64,000 nucleotides of DNA, taken from the NCBI GenBank assembly GCA_029260765.1, contig JAJDCP010000062.1, forward strand, positions 1 through 64,000, given 5' to 3'. The stretch's first letter is position 1. Each line of letters starts with the position of its first letter. The notes below the pieces were generated by a model that saw nothing but the letters and a program-made list of their open reading frames with translations, had not been told where the DNA came from and searched no databases. A program made the translations under genes and the position numbers. This document shows positions 1-9,874 of this stretch, one piece after another. The DNA comes from Planctomycetota bacterium. GTDB taxonomy: Bacteria > Planctomycetota > J058 > JAJDCP01.

Positions 1-42
1 CGGCCCATCCGGACAATGTGTGCGCCGCGGAAGGCAAGTTAT

Positions 43-147
43 TGCAGGGCAGTGGTTTACACCTCGCCGACTCGGACGCTTCGCTCTCGCCGACTCGGAC
101 GCTTCGCTCTCCCGCGCTCTCGGGCGGGGGTAAACCCCGCCCCTACA
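43..147. repeat. Degenerate copy of the dispersed palindromic element
   Basis: The right arm (122-147, GGGCGGGGGTAAACC followed by CCGCCCCTACA) matches the arms of the palindromes at 37597-37649, 50577-50639 and 50730-50783. The left arm (43-68) is degraded but still recognisable around GTGGTTTACACC. The spacer is enlarged by a 23-bp tandem duplication. Bases 1-220 contain no gene that I can support; the reading frames here are short and overlap the repeat. Confidence 0.6.
65..110. repeat. Two perfect 23-bp tandem copies
   Basis: The 23-bp unit beginning CGCCGACTCGGACG occurs at 65-87 and again, identically, at 88-110. It lies in the spacer of the palindromic element and looks like a local slippage duplication. 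There are only two copies and no spacer between them, so it is not a CRISPR array. Confidence 0.9.
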
Positions 148-220
148 AGATCGTCAGAATATCACAAACCACAGACAGATGTGTGCATTTGGGCCTTGAT
201 CAACAGACCCTAGTCGAGAC

Positions 221-3205
221 TCAGCCATCAAGCTCGGGAAGCTGGTACGCTTCGCGGGTCGGCTTCAGCGGACGCTTCAGCCAATAGGGCCGCCGGGTCC
301 CATCAGGGCTGTGCGTGCGCGCAGAGCGCGTCAAGCTCAGCCACTCGCGGTAGACTTGCATCGAGCGTTCTGTGTCGACCCAGACATCGCCGTAGCGCTC
401 GTCCGCCCCAGCCTTGCGCACGCTCAGACACTTCTGCAACCAACAATGGTGCCCGCTGACCGGATCGGGCTGCACGGCATGGCTGAGGTTCTGGTGGACG
501 CCGACATCCTCCCACCAAATGCGCGCAGTATCGGGGTCAAAGCTCTGCCAGGCAGCGGCCCCGCTCAGCATGCGCAGGCGCCGCTGCGGACCGTCCTCTT
601 CGAGCTCGGCGAGGCCCGAAGCACCACGATTCAGGCGCTGGTCACCGTCGGAGAGCCGCCAGCGGCCCAGGTGATGCGAACAGGCGACGATACCGGGCTT
701 GATACCCTCGGTCACCCAGGCCTTGCCGATGAAGCCGCCGATACGCGTCTGCACCCGCAACAGATCCCCGCTGGCGACGCCGAGACGCGCGGCATCAGCC
801 GTGGAGATCCAGAGCGGGTTCTTGTGGCTCAGCTCATACAGCCATTTGGCGTTGGCGGAGCGCGTGTGGATCAACGTGGGCAGGCGGAAGTTGGGTAGCA
901 ACACCATCTCCCCGGCCGCTCGATCGATCTCGTCCGGATGCACGTGCGAAGGCAGGGCCCAGGGCAGGCAGTATTCCTGCTCTCGCCAGCCCCAGTCGTA
1001 CAGAGTCTGCGAGAAGAACTCCAGCTTGCGGCTCGGAGTTCCAAATCCCACCCGCAGTCCGTCCTCGACCTGGATCCCGACCAGCTTGCCTGCGGCGTCC
1101 CTCACCAGCCCGTCTTCCCCCACCTGCCCTTCGACAGGCCGTGCGTAGGGCTGGTAGTTCTCGCGCTTGACCTCGAAGGCCCCGAAGCGACGCATGTACG
1201 CCAGCGGGCTGAGGCCCTCGGCGGCCGCGGCCTCGGGCAGCCCGGGGACGCTGTTCTCGAAGATCCAACGATAGTATTCGTCGACCGAGATCAGCTCCCC
1301 CGGTCGGTAGGGGCTCTCGAAATGCTTGCGGATGCCGAGCTGACCGTCGGGATCCATGCGTCCAGAGAGCTCGATCCAAAACTCGTTCTCTTCCCAGACC
1401 TCGCCCGGATTGGCTTGCCAGGTCGCCTCGACCTTATGGCCGGCGCGCTCCATCGCCACCCGCCGGACAGGCTGGCGGAAGGCGATCCACTGCCCTGCGT
1501 GGGTCTCTTGGCTCATCAGGTCGTGGCGCTCAGATGCGTGCCCCATCGGCAGCACGTAGTCTGCGTACCAGGCGCTCTCGTTCCAGGTCGGGGTCAGGGC
1601 GACATGGCAGCCGATCTTCTGCTCGTCACGCAGCAGTTTGTGCCACATGAAGCCGTCCGGGTTGATCCACAGGGGGTTGTAGACCCGGGTGAAGTAGACA
1701 TCCACCGTGCCCCGCCCTTCCTCGATCAAGTGGGGCAACAGGAAGCTCATCTCGAAGAAGGCAAAGGGCCACTCTTCGGGCAGGTGCAGCGCATTCCAGG
1801 CCGAGTTCGGGGGCGGCACGTCGAAGGGCTTCGGCTCGAACTTGTTCCAGCTATTGGCCGAAGTGCCGCCCTCGGTGCCCACTCCGCCGACCAGCACGTT
1901 CAGGAAGAACAGACAACGCGCAACTTGCCAGCCCCCGCGGTTACCGATGCTGGCAGAACGCCAGACATGAGCCGCCAAGCGCCCGTCACAGCGAGCGATC
2001 AGCTCGGCCGCCTGGCGCACACGCTCGACGGGAACCTGAGCTTCGCGGGCCGCGCGCTCAAGGGTGAACTCGGCATACAAAGCCCGCAGCACCTCTTCGA
2101 ACAGCCCATAGCTCGGCTCGGCCAATTCCCCCGCAGCCGCCGCCTGCTCAAGGCGTGCGCGGGCGGGGCCGGTCTTGACGATTTCGAGGCCCTGGGCCAG
2201 GAACTCGCGCCAGTTCACCCAGTTGCGCACAAAGTCCCGCGCGTAGCGTCCGGTCTCGAGCAGATGGCTGGCGATCGCCAGCAGCACGCTGGTCTCACTG
2301 CCGGGCCAGGTGGGAAGCCAGACATCGCTCTTGCTGGCGGTGTTCGACAGGCGCGGGTCGAAGGTGATGATCTTGGCCCCGTTGCGCTGCGCCTCGATGA
2401 TGCGCTGGGCATGGGGATTGAAGTAGTGGCCGGTCTCGAGGTGGCTCGAGATCAGCAGGATCACCCGGGCATGCGCGTGGTCGGGGCTGGGACGGTCGAA
2501 GGCCGCCCACAGGTAATAGCCCGCCCGCGCTCCCGCCGAGCAGATGTTGGTGTGGCTGTTGTGGCCGTCGACTCCCCAGGCCTGCACGCAGCGGTTGGTG
2601 TAGCCATCCTCGCCAGGACGCCCGACGTGGTACATGATGCCGTCGCGGCGCTGCTCGCGGCTGGCCCGCATGCGCGCGGCGATGTCGGTCAGAGCCTCGT
2701 CCCAAGCGACCCGCTGCCAGCGCCCTTCGCCTCGCCGCCCCACCCGCTTGAGCGGAAAGAGGATGCGCTCGGGGTCGTAGATCTGGTTGATCGTGGCCGG
2801 ACCCTTGGCGCAATTGCGACCACGGCTGCCCGGATGGGCTGGATTCCCCTCGAAGCGGCGCGTCTCGTAGCTGGTCTTGTCGACGTAGGCCAACAGTCCA
2901 CAGGCACTCTCGCAGTTGAAACAGACGGTCGGCACCAGAGTGTATTGGCGCGGAACCTTGCGGGGCCAGGCCTTCGCATCCCACTCCACCCAATCGTCCC
3001 AATGCTCGGGCGGTGGGTATTGGCTGAGGCGACCGTCGGGCTGCCGGACCTCCGTCAGACGGATGGGCTCGCGGTCAGCCAGGCTGAAACGCGGCAGCTC
3101 ACGGCCGGCTGCATTGGTCAGCTCCGTGGCAGGCTCCGGCGCGACGCGGGCTGGACTTCGGAGGCTCAAGACGGTCTTCAACAACTGCAGGATTCCGGGT
3201 TTCAT
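221..3205 (-). CDS. Molybdopterin oxidoreductase, polysulfide/thiosulfate reductase-like catalytic subunit
   Basis: A 994-residue protein of the DMSO reductase family of bis-MGD molybdenum enzymes. An N-terminal 4Fe-4S site is visible as Cys95, Cys98, Cys102 and Cys132 (CFNCESAC...NCAKG). Cys222 in HTNICSAG sits where PsrA-type enzymes carry a Cys molybdenum ligand, which suggests sulfur-compound chemistry, but the substrate cannot be read from sequence. I see no twin-arginine signal peptide. I chose ATG 3205 because AGGAGGT lies just upstream and the ATG overlaps the stop of the upstream FeS/membrane gene as ATGA. The frame is open to 3310, but that extension lies inside the upstream gene. 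The pairing with 3202-4893 makes this the catalytic half of a membrane-bound respiratory complex. Confidence 0.85.
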   Translation of the reverse strand: MKPGILQLLKTVLSLRSPARVAPEPATELTNAAGRELPRFSLADREPIRLTEVRQPDGRLSQYPPPEHWDDWVEWDAKAWPRKVPRQYTLVPTVCFNCESACGLLAYVDKTSYETRRFEGNPAHPGSRGRNCAKGPATINQIYDPERILFPLKRVGRRGEGRWQRVAWDEALTDIAARMRASREQRRDGIMYHVGRPGEDGYTNRCVQAWGVDGHNSHTNICSAGARAGYYLWAAFDRPSPDHAHARVILLISSHLETGHYFNPHAQRIIEAQRNGAKIITFDPRLSNTASKSDVWLPTWPGSETSVLLAIASHLLETGRYARDFVRNWVNWREFLAQGLEIVKTGPARARLEQAAAAGELAEPSYGLFEEVLRALYAEFTLERAAREAQVPVERVRQAAELIARCDGRLAAHVWRSASIGNRGGWQVARCLFFLNVLVGGVGTEGGTSANSWNKFEPKPFDVPPPNSAWNALHLPEEWPFAFFEMSFLLPHLIEEGRGTVDVYFTRVYNPLWINPDGFMWHKLLRDEQKIGCHVALTPTWNESAWYADYVLPMGHASERHDLMSQETHAGQWIAFRQPVRRVAMERAGHKVEATWQANPGEVWEENEFWIELSGRMDPDGQLGIRKHFESPYRPGELISVDEYYRWIFENSVPGLPEAAAAEGLSPLAYMRRFGAFEVKRENYQPYARPVEGQVGEDGLVRDAAGKLVGIQVEDGLRVGFGTPSRKLEFFSQTLYDWGWREQEYCLPWALPSHVHPDEIDRAAGEMVLLPNFRLPTLIHTRSANAKWLYELSHKNPLWISTADAARLGVASGDLLRVQTRIGGFIGKAWVTEGIKPGIVACSHHLGRWRLSDGDQRLNRGASGLAELEEDGPQRRLRMLSGAAAWQSFDPDTARIWWEDVGVHQNLSHAVQPDPVSGHHCWLQKCLSVRKAGADERYGDVWVDTERSMQVYREWLSLTRSARTHSPDGTRRPYWLKRPLKPTREAYQLPELDG

Positions 3206-4893
3206 GCGTTGGGAACCTCCTGCGGAGCCAGTACGAAGGCGTATTCGTAGAGGAACATGCCACAACCGGCGGCCAAGGCCGCAACCAGGTTCCAACGCGA
3301 GCCTGCGCACAGCAGCAGAGCGAGGGGAAGCCCGTGGCCCAGAAGCACCGAACCGCCCCAGAACATCGGCGCGTAGCGCCCCGCTCGGATCGAACGCGCG
3401 GCCTGCGCCGCGACTTCGCTGGCGTGCGGCATGCTCAGCTCACCGAGCAGCAACAGGCCGAGGTCGACCAGCAAGGCCCCCGCGAAGACTCCGCGCATCA
3501 ACGTGGCCGCCGGGCCGCTCAGCTCTCCAGCCAGCTCGAGCAACACGAAGACCGCGCCCCCCAGAACACACGCCTGGACGAGGAAGTGCAGAGGCAGCAG
3601 GGGGCTCTGCCAGAGGTCGCGCCCCTCGGCCTGTCCGAACAGAAAGGCTGTGTAGATCGCGGCCCCGAACGAGCCGAGCAGGAGCGCTACCAGCAGCGGC
3701 GTCCGCCAAGGATCGAGTTGAGCGGCCTCGAGCCAGCCGAGCTGCTGCGCGCCCCATAAGGCACACCACACCGTGAGCAGCAGGGAATAGCCGATCAGAA
3801 TGAAGGCCCCCCGCGTCAGCCAGCTCTTCCACTGCGGGCGCAACACGATGCGCAAGAAACGCTCGGGCCGCTCGAGATCGGCGACCAGAAGAACTGTGGT
3901 GATGAGTGTCGCGAGCAGTCCGCACAGGCCGATCCAGAGCTCAAGCCGCGGCGTGGCCTCCAGCAGCCCGAACAGCTGACCTACGGCCAACAACATCACA
4001 CTGCCGGCGGCGACGCCCTTGCTGACAAGGTAGGCGGGAACCGGCCAATGCCAGGGGACCTTGTGCTGGACGTTGTAGGCCTGCTGCACCATCTGCTCGG
4101 CCATCCGCCCCGAGCCGATCGCGATCGGACCCGCCCAAGGCTCACCCTGGGTAGATGGGAGGCGGATAGGGCTGCCCGAATCGGCGACGCCCTCGCGGGC
4201 CGACGGCTGCCGTCTTGATGCCGGCTCGCCCTGGTGGCGTCCGCCGTAAGGCAGCTGGTCGGACGCGGCCCGGTCCCCGTGCTGCGCAACCGAGTCGGCG
4301 GCCATGAAGCTGACCGGATGGCGGTCGCTGGCGGTCGGCGTCAGGCTGACTGCGTGGCCCTCGATGTAGAACAGCTTGGGGGCCGTGCCCTGTTCGGGCT
4401 TGGCCACGGCCACACGTTCGCGGGCCAGCACACGGCTGATCTCGCTGCTCGGATCGTCCAGGTCGCCCGCGATGATGGCATGCTCGGGACAGACGACCAC
4501 GCAGGCGGGCTCGAGCCCACGTTCTACGCGGTGTGAACAGAAGTGGCACTTGGCCGCCGTCCCGCTGTCTGGGTCGATGTGGATGGCGTCGTAGGGGCAG
4601 GCCTGCATACAGGCCTTGCAGCCGATGCAGACATCCTGGTCGAATTCGACGATCCCATCCGTGCGCTGATACATGGCCGTCACCGGGCAGATCCGCACAC
4701 AAGGCGGATTCGCGCAGTGGTTGCAGCGGGTGACCTGGAAATGCCGCCGAACATCGGGGTAGACCCCCTGTTCGACGGTCTTGACCCAGGTGCGATGCAC
4801 GCCCAGGGGTACCTCGTTCTCGCTCTTGCAGGCTGTCGAGCAGGCATGGCAGCCGATACAGCTCTTGTTGTCGATCACGAAGCCGTAGTTCAT
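3202..4893 (-). CDS. Fused 4Fe-4S ferredoxin and NrfD/PsrC-like membrane subunit
   Basis: A 563-residue fusion. Residues 1-150 carry four cysteine clusters (12/15/18/22, 57/60/65/69, 89/92/95/99, 116/119/131/135), the four-cluster electron-transfer subunit pattern of DmsB/PsrB/NrfC proteins. After a polar linker (about 150-265), residues 280-563 are strongly hydrophobic with about eight membrane segments, resembling NrfD/PsrC quinone-interacting subunits. In most relatives these are two separate genes. The product would pass electrons between the quinone pool and the molybdenum subunit encoded immediately downstream (4-bp ATGA overlap). Start ATG 4893 has GGAG seven bases upstream. Confidence 0.85.
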   Translation of the reverse strand: MNYGFVIDNKSCIGCHACSTACKSENEVPLGVHRTWVKTVEQGVYPDVRRHFQVTRCNHCANPPCVRICPVTAMYQRTDGIVEFDQDVCIGCKACMQACPYDAIHIDPDSGTAAKCHFCSHRVERGLEPACVVVCPEHAIIAGDLDDPSSEISRVLARERVAVAKPEQGTAPKLFYIEGHAVSLTPTASDRHPVSFMAADSVAQHGDRAASDQLPYGGRHQGEPASRRQPSAREGVADSGSPIRLPSTQGEPWAGPIAIGSGRMAEQMVQQAYNVQHKVPWHWPVPAYLVSKGVAAGSVMLLAVGQLFGLLEATPRLELWIGLCGLLATLITTVLLVADLERPERFLRIVLRPQWKSWLTRGAFILIGYSLLLTVWCALWGAQQLGWLEAAQLDPWRTPLLVALLLGSFGAAIYTAFLFGQAEGRDLWQSPLLPLHFLVQACVLGGAVFVLLELAGELSGPAATLMRGVFAGALLVDLGLLLLGELSMPHASEVAAQAARSIRAGRYAPMFWGGSVLLGHGLPLALLLCAGSRWNLVAALAAGCGMFLYEYAFVLAPQEVPNA

Positions 4894-5100
4894 ACAGACG
4901 CTCCAGATCCGGGGCTGCCGGCGTCGAACCTGCGCGCGTCGGACTCCGCGTCGCGAGGCAGTGGGAGGGCGGGGAAGAATGCGAGCTTAACCGGCCGGCG
5001 GAGCCTGGTCAACACGCCTCTAGGGGGCCCCCGGACGAAAAACAGATTGCAAAAACCCTGCGCCCCGCGCAGCCTGAAGAGGTAAAGGGGAGGGATTCTG

Positions 5101-5970
5101 GTGGCCAGTTCCTTGGCAACGGATGGCGCTGCGGCGCCGGACGCACGGCAATTGCCGTTCATCGTCCAACTTGCCGACGACGACTCACCGAGCGTGCAGC
5201 AGGCAGTCCTCAGCGCCCTGCTCAGTTACGGTTCCGAGTTGGAGTCCGCGCTGGCGCAGCTCGAGCCCGGCATCGACGAGGCGCAACGCACACGGATCGA
5301 CCAGCTGCTGTCGGCGCATTTCTGTGCCCATCTCCGTCAGGAATGGCCGAGCTGGTTGGACGAGTCCAGCGGACCTTCAAAGCTCGAGAGGGCCTTCGAG
5401 CTGCTCGCCCAGTTCCAGCTGGGGCTTGAGTACTCCAACCTCGGCCAGCTGCTCGACGGGCTCGCGGTCGACTACGACAGCAGCTATTCCCAACGCAACC
5501 CCTTGTCGTTGGCGGACTTTCTCTTCAAGCGCAAGAACCTGCACGGGGCTCGGGACGACTACTACAACCCCCTCAACAGCAACCTGGTGCATGTGATCGA
5601 GCAACAGAATGGGCTGCCGATCAGCCTGGCGGCCATCTACATCCTGGTCGGACGCCGGCTCGGGTTGGAGATCGAGGGCTGCAACTTCCCGATGCACTTC
5701 CTCGCCCGCACGGTCGTCAGCGGCAAGACGCTGCTGGTCGATTGCTTCAATGGCGGCCGGGTCGTCGAGCCGAGCGAAGTCGGCATCCTCAACCGGACGC
5801 TTCCTCGGGCCCTACGCAAACTGATCACGATGAAGGTCGACGCAGAGGTGCTGATCTGTCGTGTGCTGCGGAACCTGATCCGTGCCTACCAAGAAGCCGA
5901 GCACGAAACCCACCGCGACCTGATGCGCGACCTGCTCGAAGACCTCGAGAGGCACCAGAGCCAGCGCTGA
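5101..5970 (+). CDS. SirB1-like transglutaminase-superfamily protein
   Basis: 289 residues from a GTG start preceded by GGGAGG. The segment around residues 135-200 (SLADFLFKRKNLHG, NGLPISLAAIYILVG, LEIEGCNFPMHFLAR) is the hallmark of the SirB1/transglutaminase-like family, which has a cysteine-protease-like fold. The N-terminal 100 residues are helical and resemble the helical region that precedes this domain in relatives. The family has no settled biochemical function, so none is assigned. It is transcribed divergently from the FeS/NrfD gene. Confidence 0.75.
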   Translation: MASSLATDGAAAPDARQLPFIVQLADDDSPSVQQAVLSALLSYGSELESALAQLEPGIDEAQRTRIDQLLSAHFCAHLRQEWPSWLDESSGPSKLERAFELLAQFQLGLEYSNLGQLLDGLAVDYDSSYSQRNPLSLADFLFKRKNLHGARDDYYNPLNSNLVHVIEQQNGLPISLAAIYILVGRRLGLEIEGCNFPMHFLARTVVSGKTLLVDCFNGGRVVEPSEVGILNRTLPRALRKLITMKVDAEVLICRVLRNLIRAYQEAEHETHRDLMRDLLEDLERHQSQR

Positions 5971-6040
5971 GAGACGCCGACACCGCGTCTGGCGACGTTC
6001 CGGGCGCGCGTGTTCGGAGGACGCCTCGTGGAGACAACTG

Positions 6041-6847
6041 ATGACCGCAGTGCTGTATGAAAAACAGGGTCCGATCGCGCACATCACGCTCAACCGTCCC
6101 GACGCCCAGAACGCCATCGACCCCGAGACCGTCGTCCTGCTCGAGCAGGCCTGGCGGGAGGTCAAAGACGACGACGGGGTCCGGGTCGCGGTGCTCGCGG
6201 CCACCGGAGCTGGTGCCTTTTGCGCCGGCGCCGACCTCAAACGCCTGATCACCCTGATCACCGGTGCGCGCGGGCCGGAGGATGCCCACGATCATGCCCT
6301 GGCGGCCGATATGGGCTTGCCCATGCGGGCATTGCTGCGCAACTTCGACCCCGGTAAGCCCATCGTCGCCGCAGTGACGGGCTCTGCCCTGGCAGGCGGG
6401 ATGGAGTTGTTGCAGGCCACTGACATCCGCATCGCCTCTGAGGATGCGCGCTTCGGCTTGCGCGAAGCGCAGTGGGGTCTGTTTCCCGTCGGTGGCTCGA
6501 CGGTGCGCCTGCCACGGCAGATTCCCTACGCGGCTGCGATGGAGATTCTGCTCACCGGCGAGGCCATCGACGCGCGCCGCGCCTACGAGCTGGGTCTGGT
6601 CAACCGGGTCCTGCCCCGCGACGAGGTACGGGCGGCCGCTCTGCAAGTCGCCGAGCGCATCGCAGCCAACGGTCCGCTGGCCGTGCAAGCGATCCGCCGT
6701 TCGGTACGCGAATGCCTGAGTTTGAGCATCAGCGAAGGGCTCGACCGCGAGCTGCAACTCGGGATGCCTGTGTTTGCTTCCCGGGATGCAAGGGAAGGGC
6801 CGCGGGCGTTCAAAGAGAAGCGTGCGCCGCGCTTCGAAGGGCGCTGA
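6041..6847 (+). CDS. Enoyl-CoA hydratase/isomerase (crotonase) family
   Basis: 268 residues, the normal length for a single-domain crotonase. It opens with the classical pattern (IAHITLNRPDAQNAID) and contains FCAGADLKRL (oxyanion-hole region) and AVTGSALAGGMELLQATDIRIAS. The C-terminal half carries the usual ...GLVNRVLP... element. It probably hydrates enoyl-CoA esters in fatty-acid or related CoA-ester metabolism; subfamily and substrate cannot be assigned. ATG 6041 has GGAG seven bases upstream. Its stop overlaps the start of the next gene by one base (TGATG), so the two are translationally coupled. Confidence 0.9.
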   Translation: MTAVLYEKQGPIAHITLNRPDAQNAIDPETVVLLEQAWREVKDDDGVRVAVLAATGAGAFCAGADLKRLITLITGARGPEDAHDHALAADMGLPMRALLRNFDPGKPIVAAVTGSALAGGMELLQATDIRIASEDARFGLREAQWGLFPVGGSTVRLPRQIPYAAAMEILLTGEAIDARRAYELGLVNRVLPRDEVRAAALQVAERIAANGPLAVQAIRRSVRECLSLSISEGLDRELQLGMPVFASRDAREGPRAFKEKRAPRFEGR

Positions 6848-8430
6848 TGGCCCAGAGAGAGCTGATCTGCAGAGTCTGCGGAGCGGGCTTCCCGCCAGCC
6901 TCGCGCTATTGCCCCGACGACGGCGGTCCGCTGTTCAGTGCCGAGACGCTCTCGCGGCTGGGCATGCAACTCGAGCGCTATCTGATCGACGACGTTCTCG
7001 GAGAGGGCGGGCGGGGCGTGGTCTACAGTGCGCGCCATATCGCGCTCGACCGGCCCGTGGCGGTCAAAGTGCTGCATACCGCTATCGCCCTGCGCCGGGA
7101 TGCGGCCAGCGACTTCATGCGTGAGGCCCGGGCCACCAGCCGTATCCGCCACCCCAACATCGTTGAGGTGACAGACTTCGGCACCACCCCCGAGGGCCTG
7201 CTGTTTCTGGTGATGGAGTACGTCCCGGGCGAGAGCCTCGAGAGCTGGCTGATCCGTGAGCACCGCATGTCTTTGTTCCGCAGCGCGAACATCATCTATC
7301 AGGTGGCGGCCGCGCTACGCGCCACGCACGAACAGGGCATCATCCATCGGGACCTCAAGCCCGCCAATGTGATGCTGTTCGAAAAGCAGGGGCGCCGGCG
7401 TGTTGTCGAGGTCGAGCACGACAGTGCCGAGCCGCACTTTTCCGTCAAGCCCGAAGGCCGCTTCGACTTCGTCAAGGTGCTCGATTTCGGCCTGGCCCGG
7501 ATCGTCGAGCCGGTGAAAGCCGGTGAGGAGGAACGCTCCGAGTTCGTCGACGGCACTCCCCAGTATATGTCGCCCGAACGCATTATGGGGCGTGCGGGTG
7601 ACGAACGCAGCGACGTCTATTCGCTCGGTGTGGTCTTCTACAAAATGGTGACGGGCCAGCTGCCTTTCCAGGGGCGGGATGTGGCCGAGATCATGCACGG
7701 GCATGTCTACGGCAACCTGATCTCCCCCAACGTGCGGGTGCCGGGCCTGAGCCTGGACAAGACCAGCGAGAGCACGATCATGGGCTGCCTGGCCCGCGAG
7801 CCCGACGAACGCTTCCAGAGCATGCGAGAGCTGCTGGACGTCCTGCCCTCGTGCTTTACCGATCGCGTCTATCTTCGCTACGCCGACCGGCTCTCGGGGG
7901 CACGGCAGGCCGGCATCACGCCCGACCATACTCCGGCCCCCCCGTCGGGCCTGTACTTGCCGAGGCCGACGGCTTGTGAAGTCCGGGTGAGGTCGGCGGC
8001 CTTCCATGAACACAGCGTCCTCAGCTCGATGTTGAGAGACTCGGGGCTCGCGGTGCCAAGCCCCACGCAACCGCCCGTCTTCATCCTCAGCGCCCTGGCC
8101 GAGAACGAGCTGGTGGGCTGCGTGGGCTGGGAGCGCTACGGCCACTGGGCGGTGATGCGCTCCCTGGTCGTACGTCACGAGCTGCGTCGACAGGGCGTCG
8201 GCGCGCGCCTGGTGGTCGAGCTCTGTCAGCGGCTGGCCAGCCAGGGGGTGCGCGAGGTGTACCTGGCCGCCGGTGGAGTGCAGGTCTTTTTTGAACGGCT
8301 CGGATTCATCGCTGTCGACGCATCGATGCTGCCTGCTGAAGTGATCAACTCCCCGACCATCGCTGTCGGACGGGAGGCCGGAGAGAGCTGTATGTGGCAT
8401 GGATTGAAGGATCCGGACAAAAGCGCGTGA
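6847..8430 (+). CDS. Ser/Thr protein kinase fused to a C-terminal GNAT (ArsN2-like) acetyltransferase
   Basis: 527 residues. A short zinc-ribbon-like N-terminus (Cys8, Cys11, Cys22; the fourth cysteine is missing in CPDDG) precedes a complete Hanks-type kinase: glycine loop at 52-58, Lys74, HRD at 167-169, DFG at 213-215, GTPQYMSPE in the activation segment. From about residue 395 a GNAT fold follows, with LVGCVGWERYG, MRSLVVRHELRRQGVGARLV (acetyl-CoA-binding loop) and FFERLGF. The end (PAEVINSP) resembles ArsN2-type acetyltransferases. There is no membrane segment. The start is fixed by the one-base TGATG overlap with the crotonase gene. The frame stays open upstream inside that gene, but those residues look non-coding. 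A kinase-acetyltransferase fusion is unusual. Confidence 0.85.
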   Translation: MAQRELICRVCGAGFPPASRYCPDDGGPLFSAETLSRLGMQLERYLIDDVLGEGGRGVVYSARHIALDRPVAVKVLHTAIALRRDAASDFMREARATSRIRHPNIVEVTDFGTTPEGLLFLVMEYVPGESLESWLIREHRMSLFRSANIIYQVAAALRATHEQGIIHRDLKPANVMLFEKQGRRRVVEVEHDSAEPHFSVKPEGRFDFVKVLDFGLARIVEPVKAGEEERSEFVDGTPQYMSPERIMGRAGDERSDVYSLGVVFYKMVTGQLPFQGRDVAEIMHGHVYGNLISPNVRVPGLSLDKTSESTIMGCLAREPDERFQSMRELLDVLPSCFTDRVYLRYADRLSGARQAGITPDHTPAPPSGLYLPRPTACEVRVRSAAFHEHSVLSSMLRDSGLAVPSPTQPPVFILSALAENELVGCVGWERYGHWAVMRSLVVRHELRRQGVGARLVVELCQRLASQGVREVYLAAGGVQVFFERLGFIAVDASMLPAEVINSPTIAVGREAGESCMWHGLKDPDKSA

Positions 8431-8485
8431 AGTCGGGTTCGCAAACCCCTAGACTCGACACCTATAGCCCCCATGAGGAGTGCGC

Positions 8486-9874
8486 ATGCGCATCCTGATC
8501 GTCGGCGCCGGCGTAGTCGGCGCGAACCTGGCGGAACAGCTGTCTGCGGAAGGCCAGGAAGTCTCGATCATCGACATCCGGCCCGAGCTGGTGGAGAACA
8601 TCAGCGAGCGCCTGGACGTTTTTCCGGTTTGCGGTGAGGGAACCAACCCCGCGGTCCTTCGAGAGGCCCTGATCGACGAGGCCGAGCTGATCATCGCGGT
8701 GACCGATTCCGACCACAGAAACTTGATCCTCTGTTTGCTGGCAGAGCGCTACGGAGTCAAAACCAAGATCGCTCGGGTCCGGCGCCACGATTTTGCCGGC
8801 GAGATTGCAGACTTCCTGACCGAGCGGCTCGGGATCGCGCGCCTGATCCATCCTGAGGTCGAGGTGGTCGATACGCTGCTCAAGTTGATTGCCACGCCCG
8901 GCGCGCATGAAGTGGCCGACTTCGCCGATGGCGACATCCTCTACCGGGGGTTTGAGCTGAGCCGCACCTCTGACCTGTGTGGGAAACAGCTCAAAGAGCT
9001 GAAACAACTCGGTGGCCCGCCCTTCTTGATCGCCGGGGTGCGCCGGGGCGATGAACAGTTGATGCCGTCCGGCGATTCCCGGCTCATGCCCCATGACCGC
9101 ATCTCCGTGATCATCGCCAACGACAATCTCCAACGGCTTCTGCCGCTGATCGGCGTGACTCCGAAGACCCGCCAGCGTATCGTGATCGCCTACGCCAACC
9201 CAACGGCCGTCGCCCTGGCCAAGCAGATCGAGGCGCTGCACGAGACGATTCTTATCGAACCCAACCGCAAGCGTTGCGAGCAGATGAGCGAAGAGCTCGA
9301 GCTGACTACGGTGCTGCACGGCACCCCCACGGAGCGCTCTGTGCTCAAAGAGGCGGGCGTCGAGCGGGCGGACTTCTTCATCTCTCTGCATAGCCAGGAT
9401 GAGCACAACTTGATGGCCTGCCTGCTCGCGCACAAGGCGGGGGCGCAGATGGTCGTGCCGCAGACCAATACCGAAGAGACGGCACATATCCTCGACTCGC
9501 TGGGCTTGCATGCCACGGTGGACCCACGGCTGCTGACGGTGGCCGCGATTCTGCGCGACGTGCGGCGCGGGCGCGTGCTCTCGATGGCGAAGTTCGGCGA
9601 CAATGAGGCCGAAGCCATCGAGTTCGAGGTGCTCCCCAAGACTCCACTGGTCGGCAAACCGCTGCGCGATGTCAAGCTGCCCAAGGGCTGCCTGATCGGG
9701 GCTGTGGGCCGCGACGGGCGGGTCGTGATCGCCGACGGTACCACGACTCTGCAACCGGGCGACCGCGCCCTGGTCTTTGCCCTCCCTGAGGCGGTCGGGC
9801 CCATCTGCAGCTTGTTCGCACGGAAACAGCGCAGCGGCTTGTTCGGTTTTCTACGCGGAATCGCGAATGCATAA
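8486..9874 (+). CDS. trkA: Trk potassium uptake NAD-binding regulatory protein TrkA
   Basis: 462 residues with the duplicated RCK layout of TrkA: a first Rossmann domain (ILIVGAGVVGANLAEQL, with the acidic residue of ...SIIDIRPE), a C-terminal RCK lobe, then a second Rossmann domain whose glycine motif is degenerate (IAYANPTAVALA), and a second lobe. It is a cytosolic gating subunit of the TrkH channel encoded next, which it overlaps by 8 bp. I chose ATG 8486 because GAGGAG lies five bases upstream; an in-frame GTG at 8480 falls inside that ribosome-binding site. Confidence 0.93.
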   Translation: MRILIVGAGVVGANLAEQLSAEGQEVSIIDIRPELVENISERLDVFPVCGEGTNPAVLREALIDEAELIIAVTDSDHRNLILCLLAERYGVKTKIARVRRHDFAGEIADFLTERLGIARLIHPEVEVVDTLLKLIATPGAHEVADFADGDILYRGFELSRTSDLCGKQLKELKQLGGPPFLIAGVRRGDEQLMPSGDSRLMPHDRISVIIANDNLQRLLPLIGVTPKTRQRIVIAYANPTAVALAKQIEALHETILIEPNRKRCEQMSEELELTTVLHGTPTERSVLKEAGVERADFFISLHSQDEHNLMACLLAHKAGAQMVVPQTNTEETAHILDSLGLHATVDPRLLTVAAILRDVRRGRVLSMAKFGDNEAEAIEFEVLPKTPLVGKPLRDVKLPKGCLIGAVGRDGRVVIADGTTTLQPGDRALVFALPEAVGPICSLFARKQRSGLFGFLRGIANA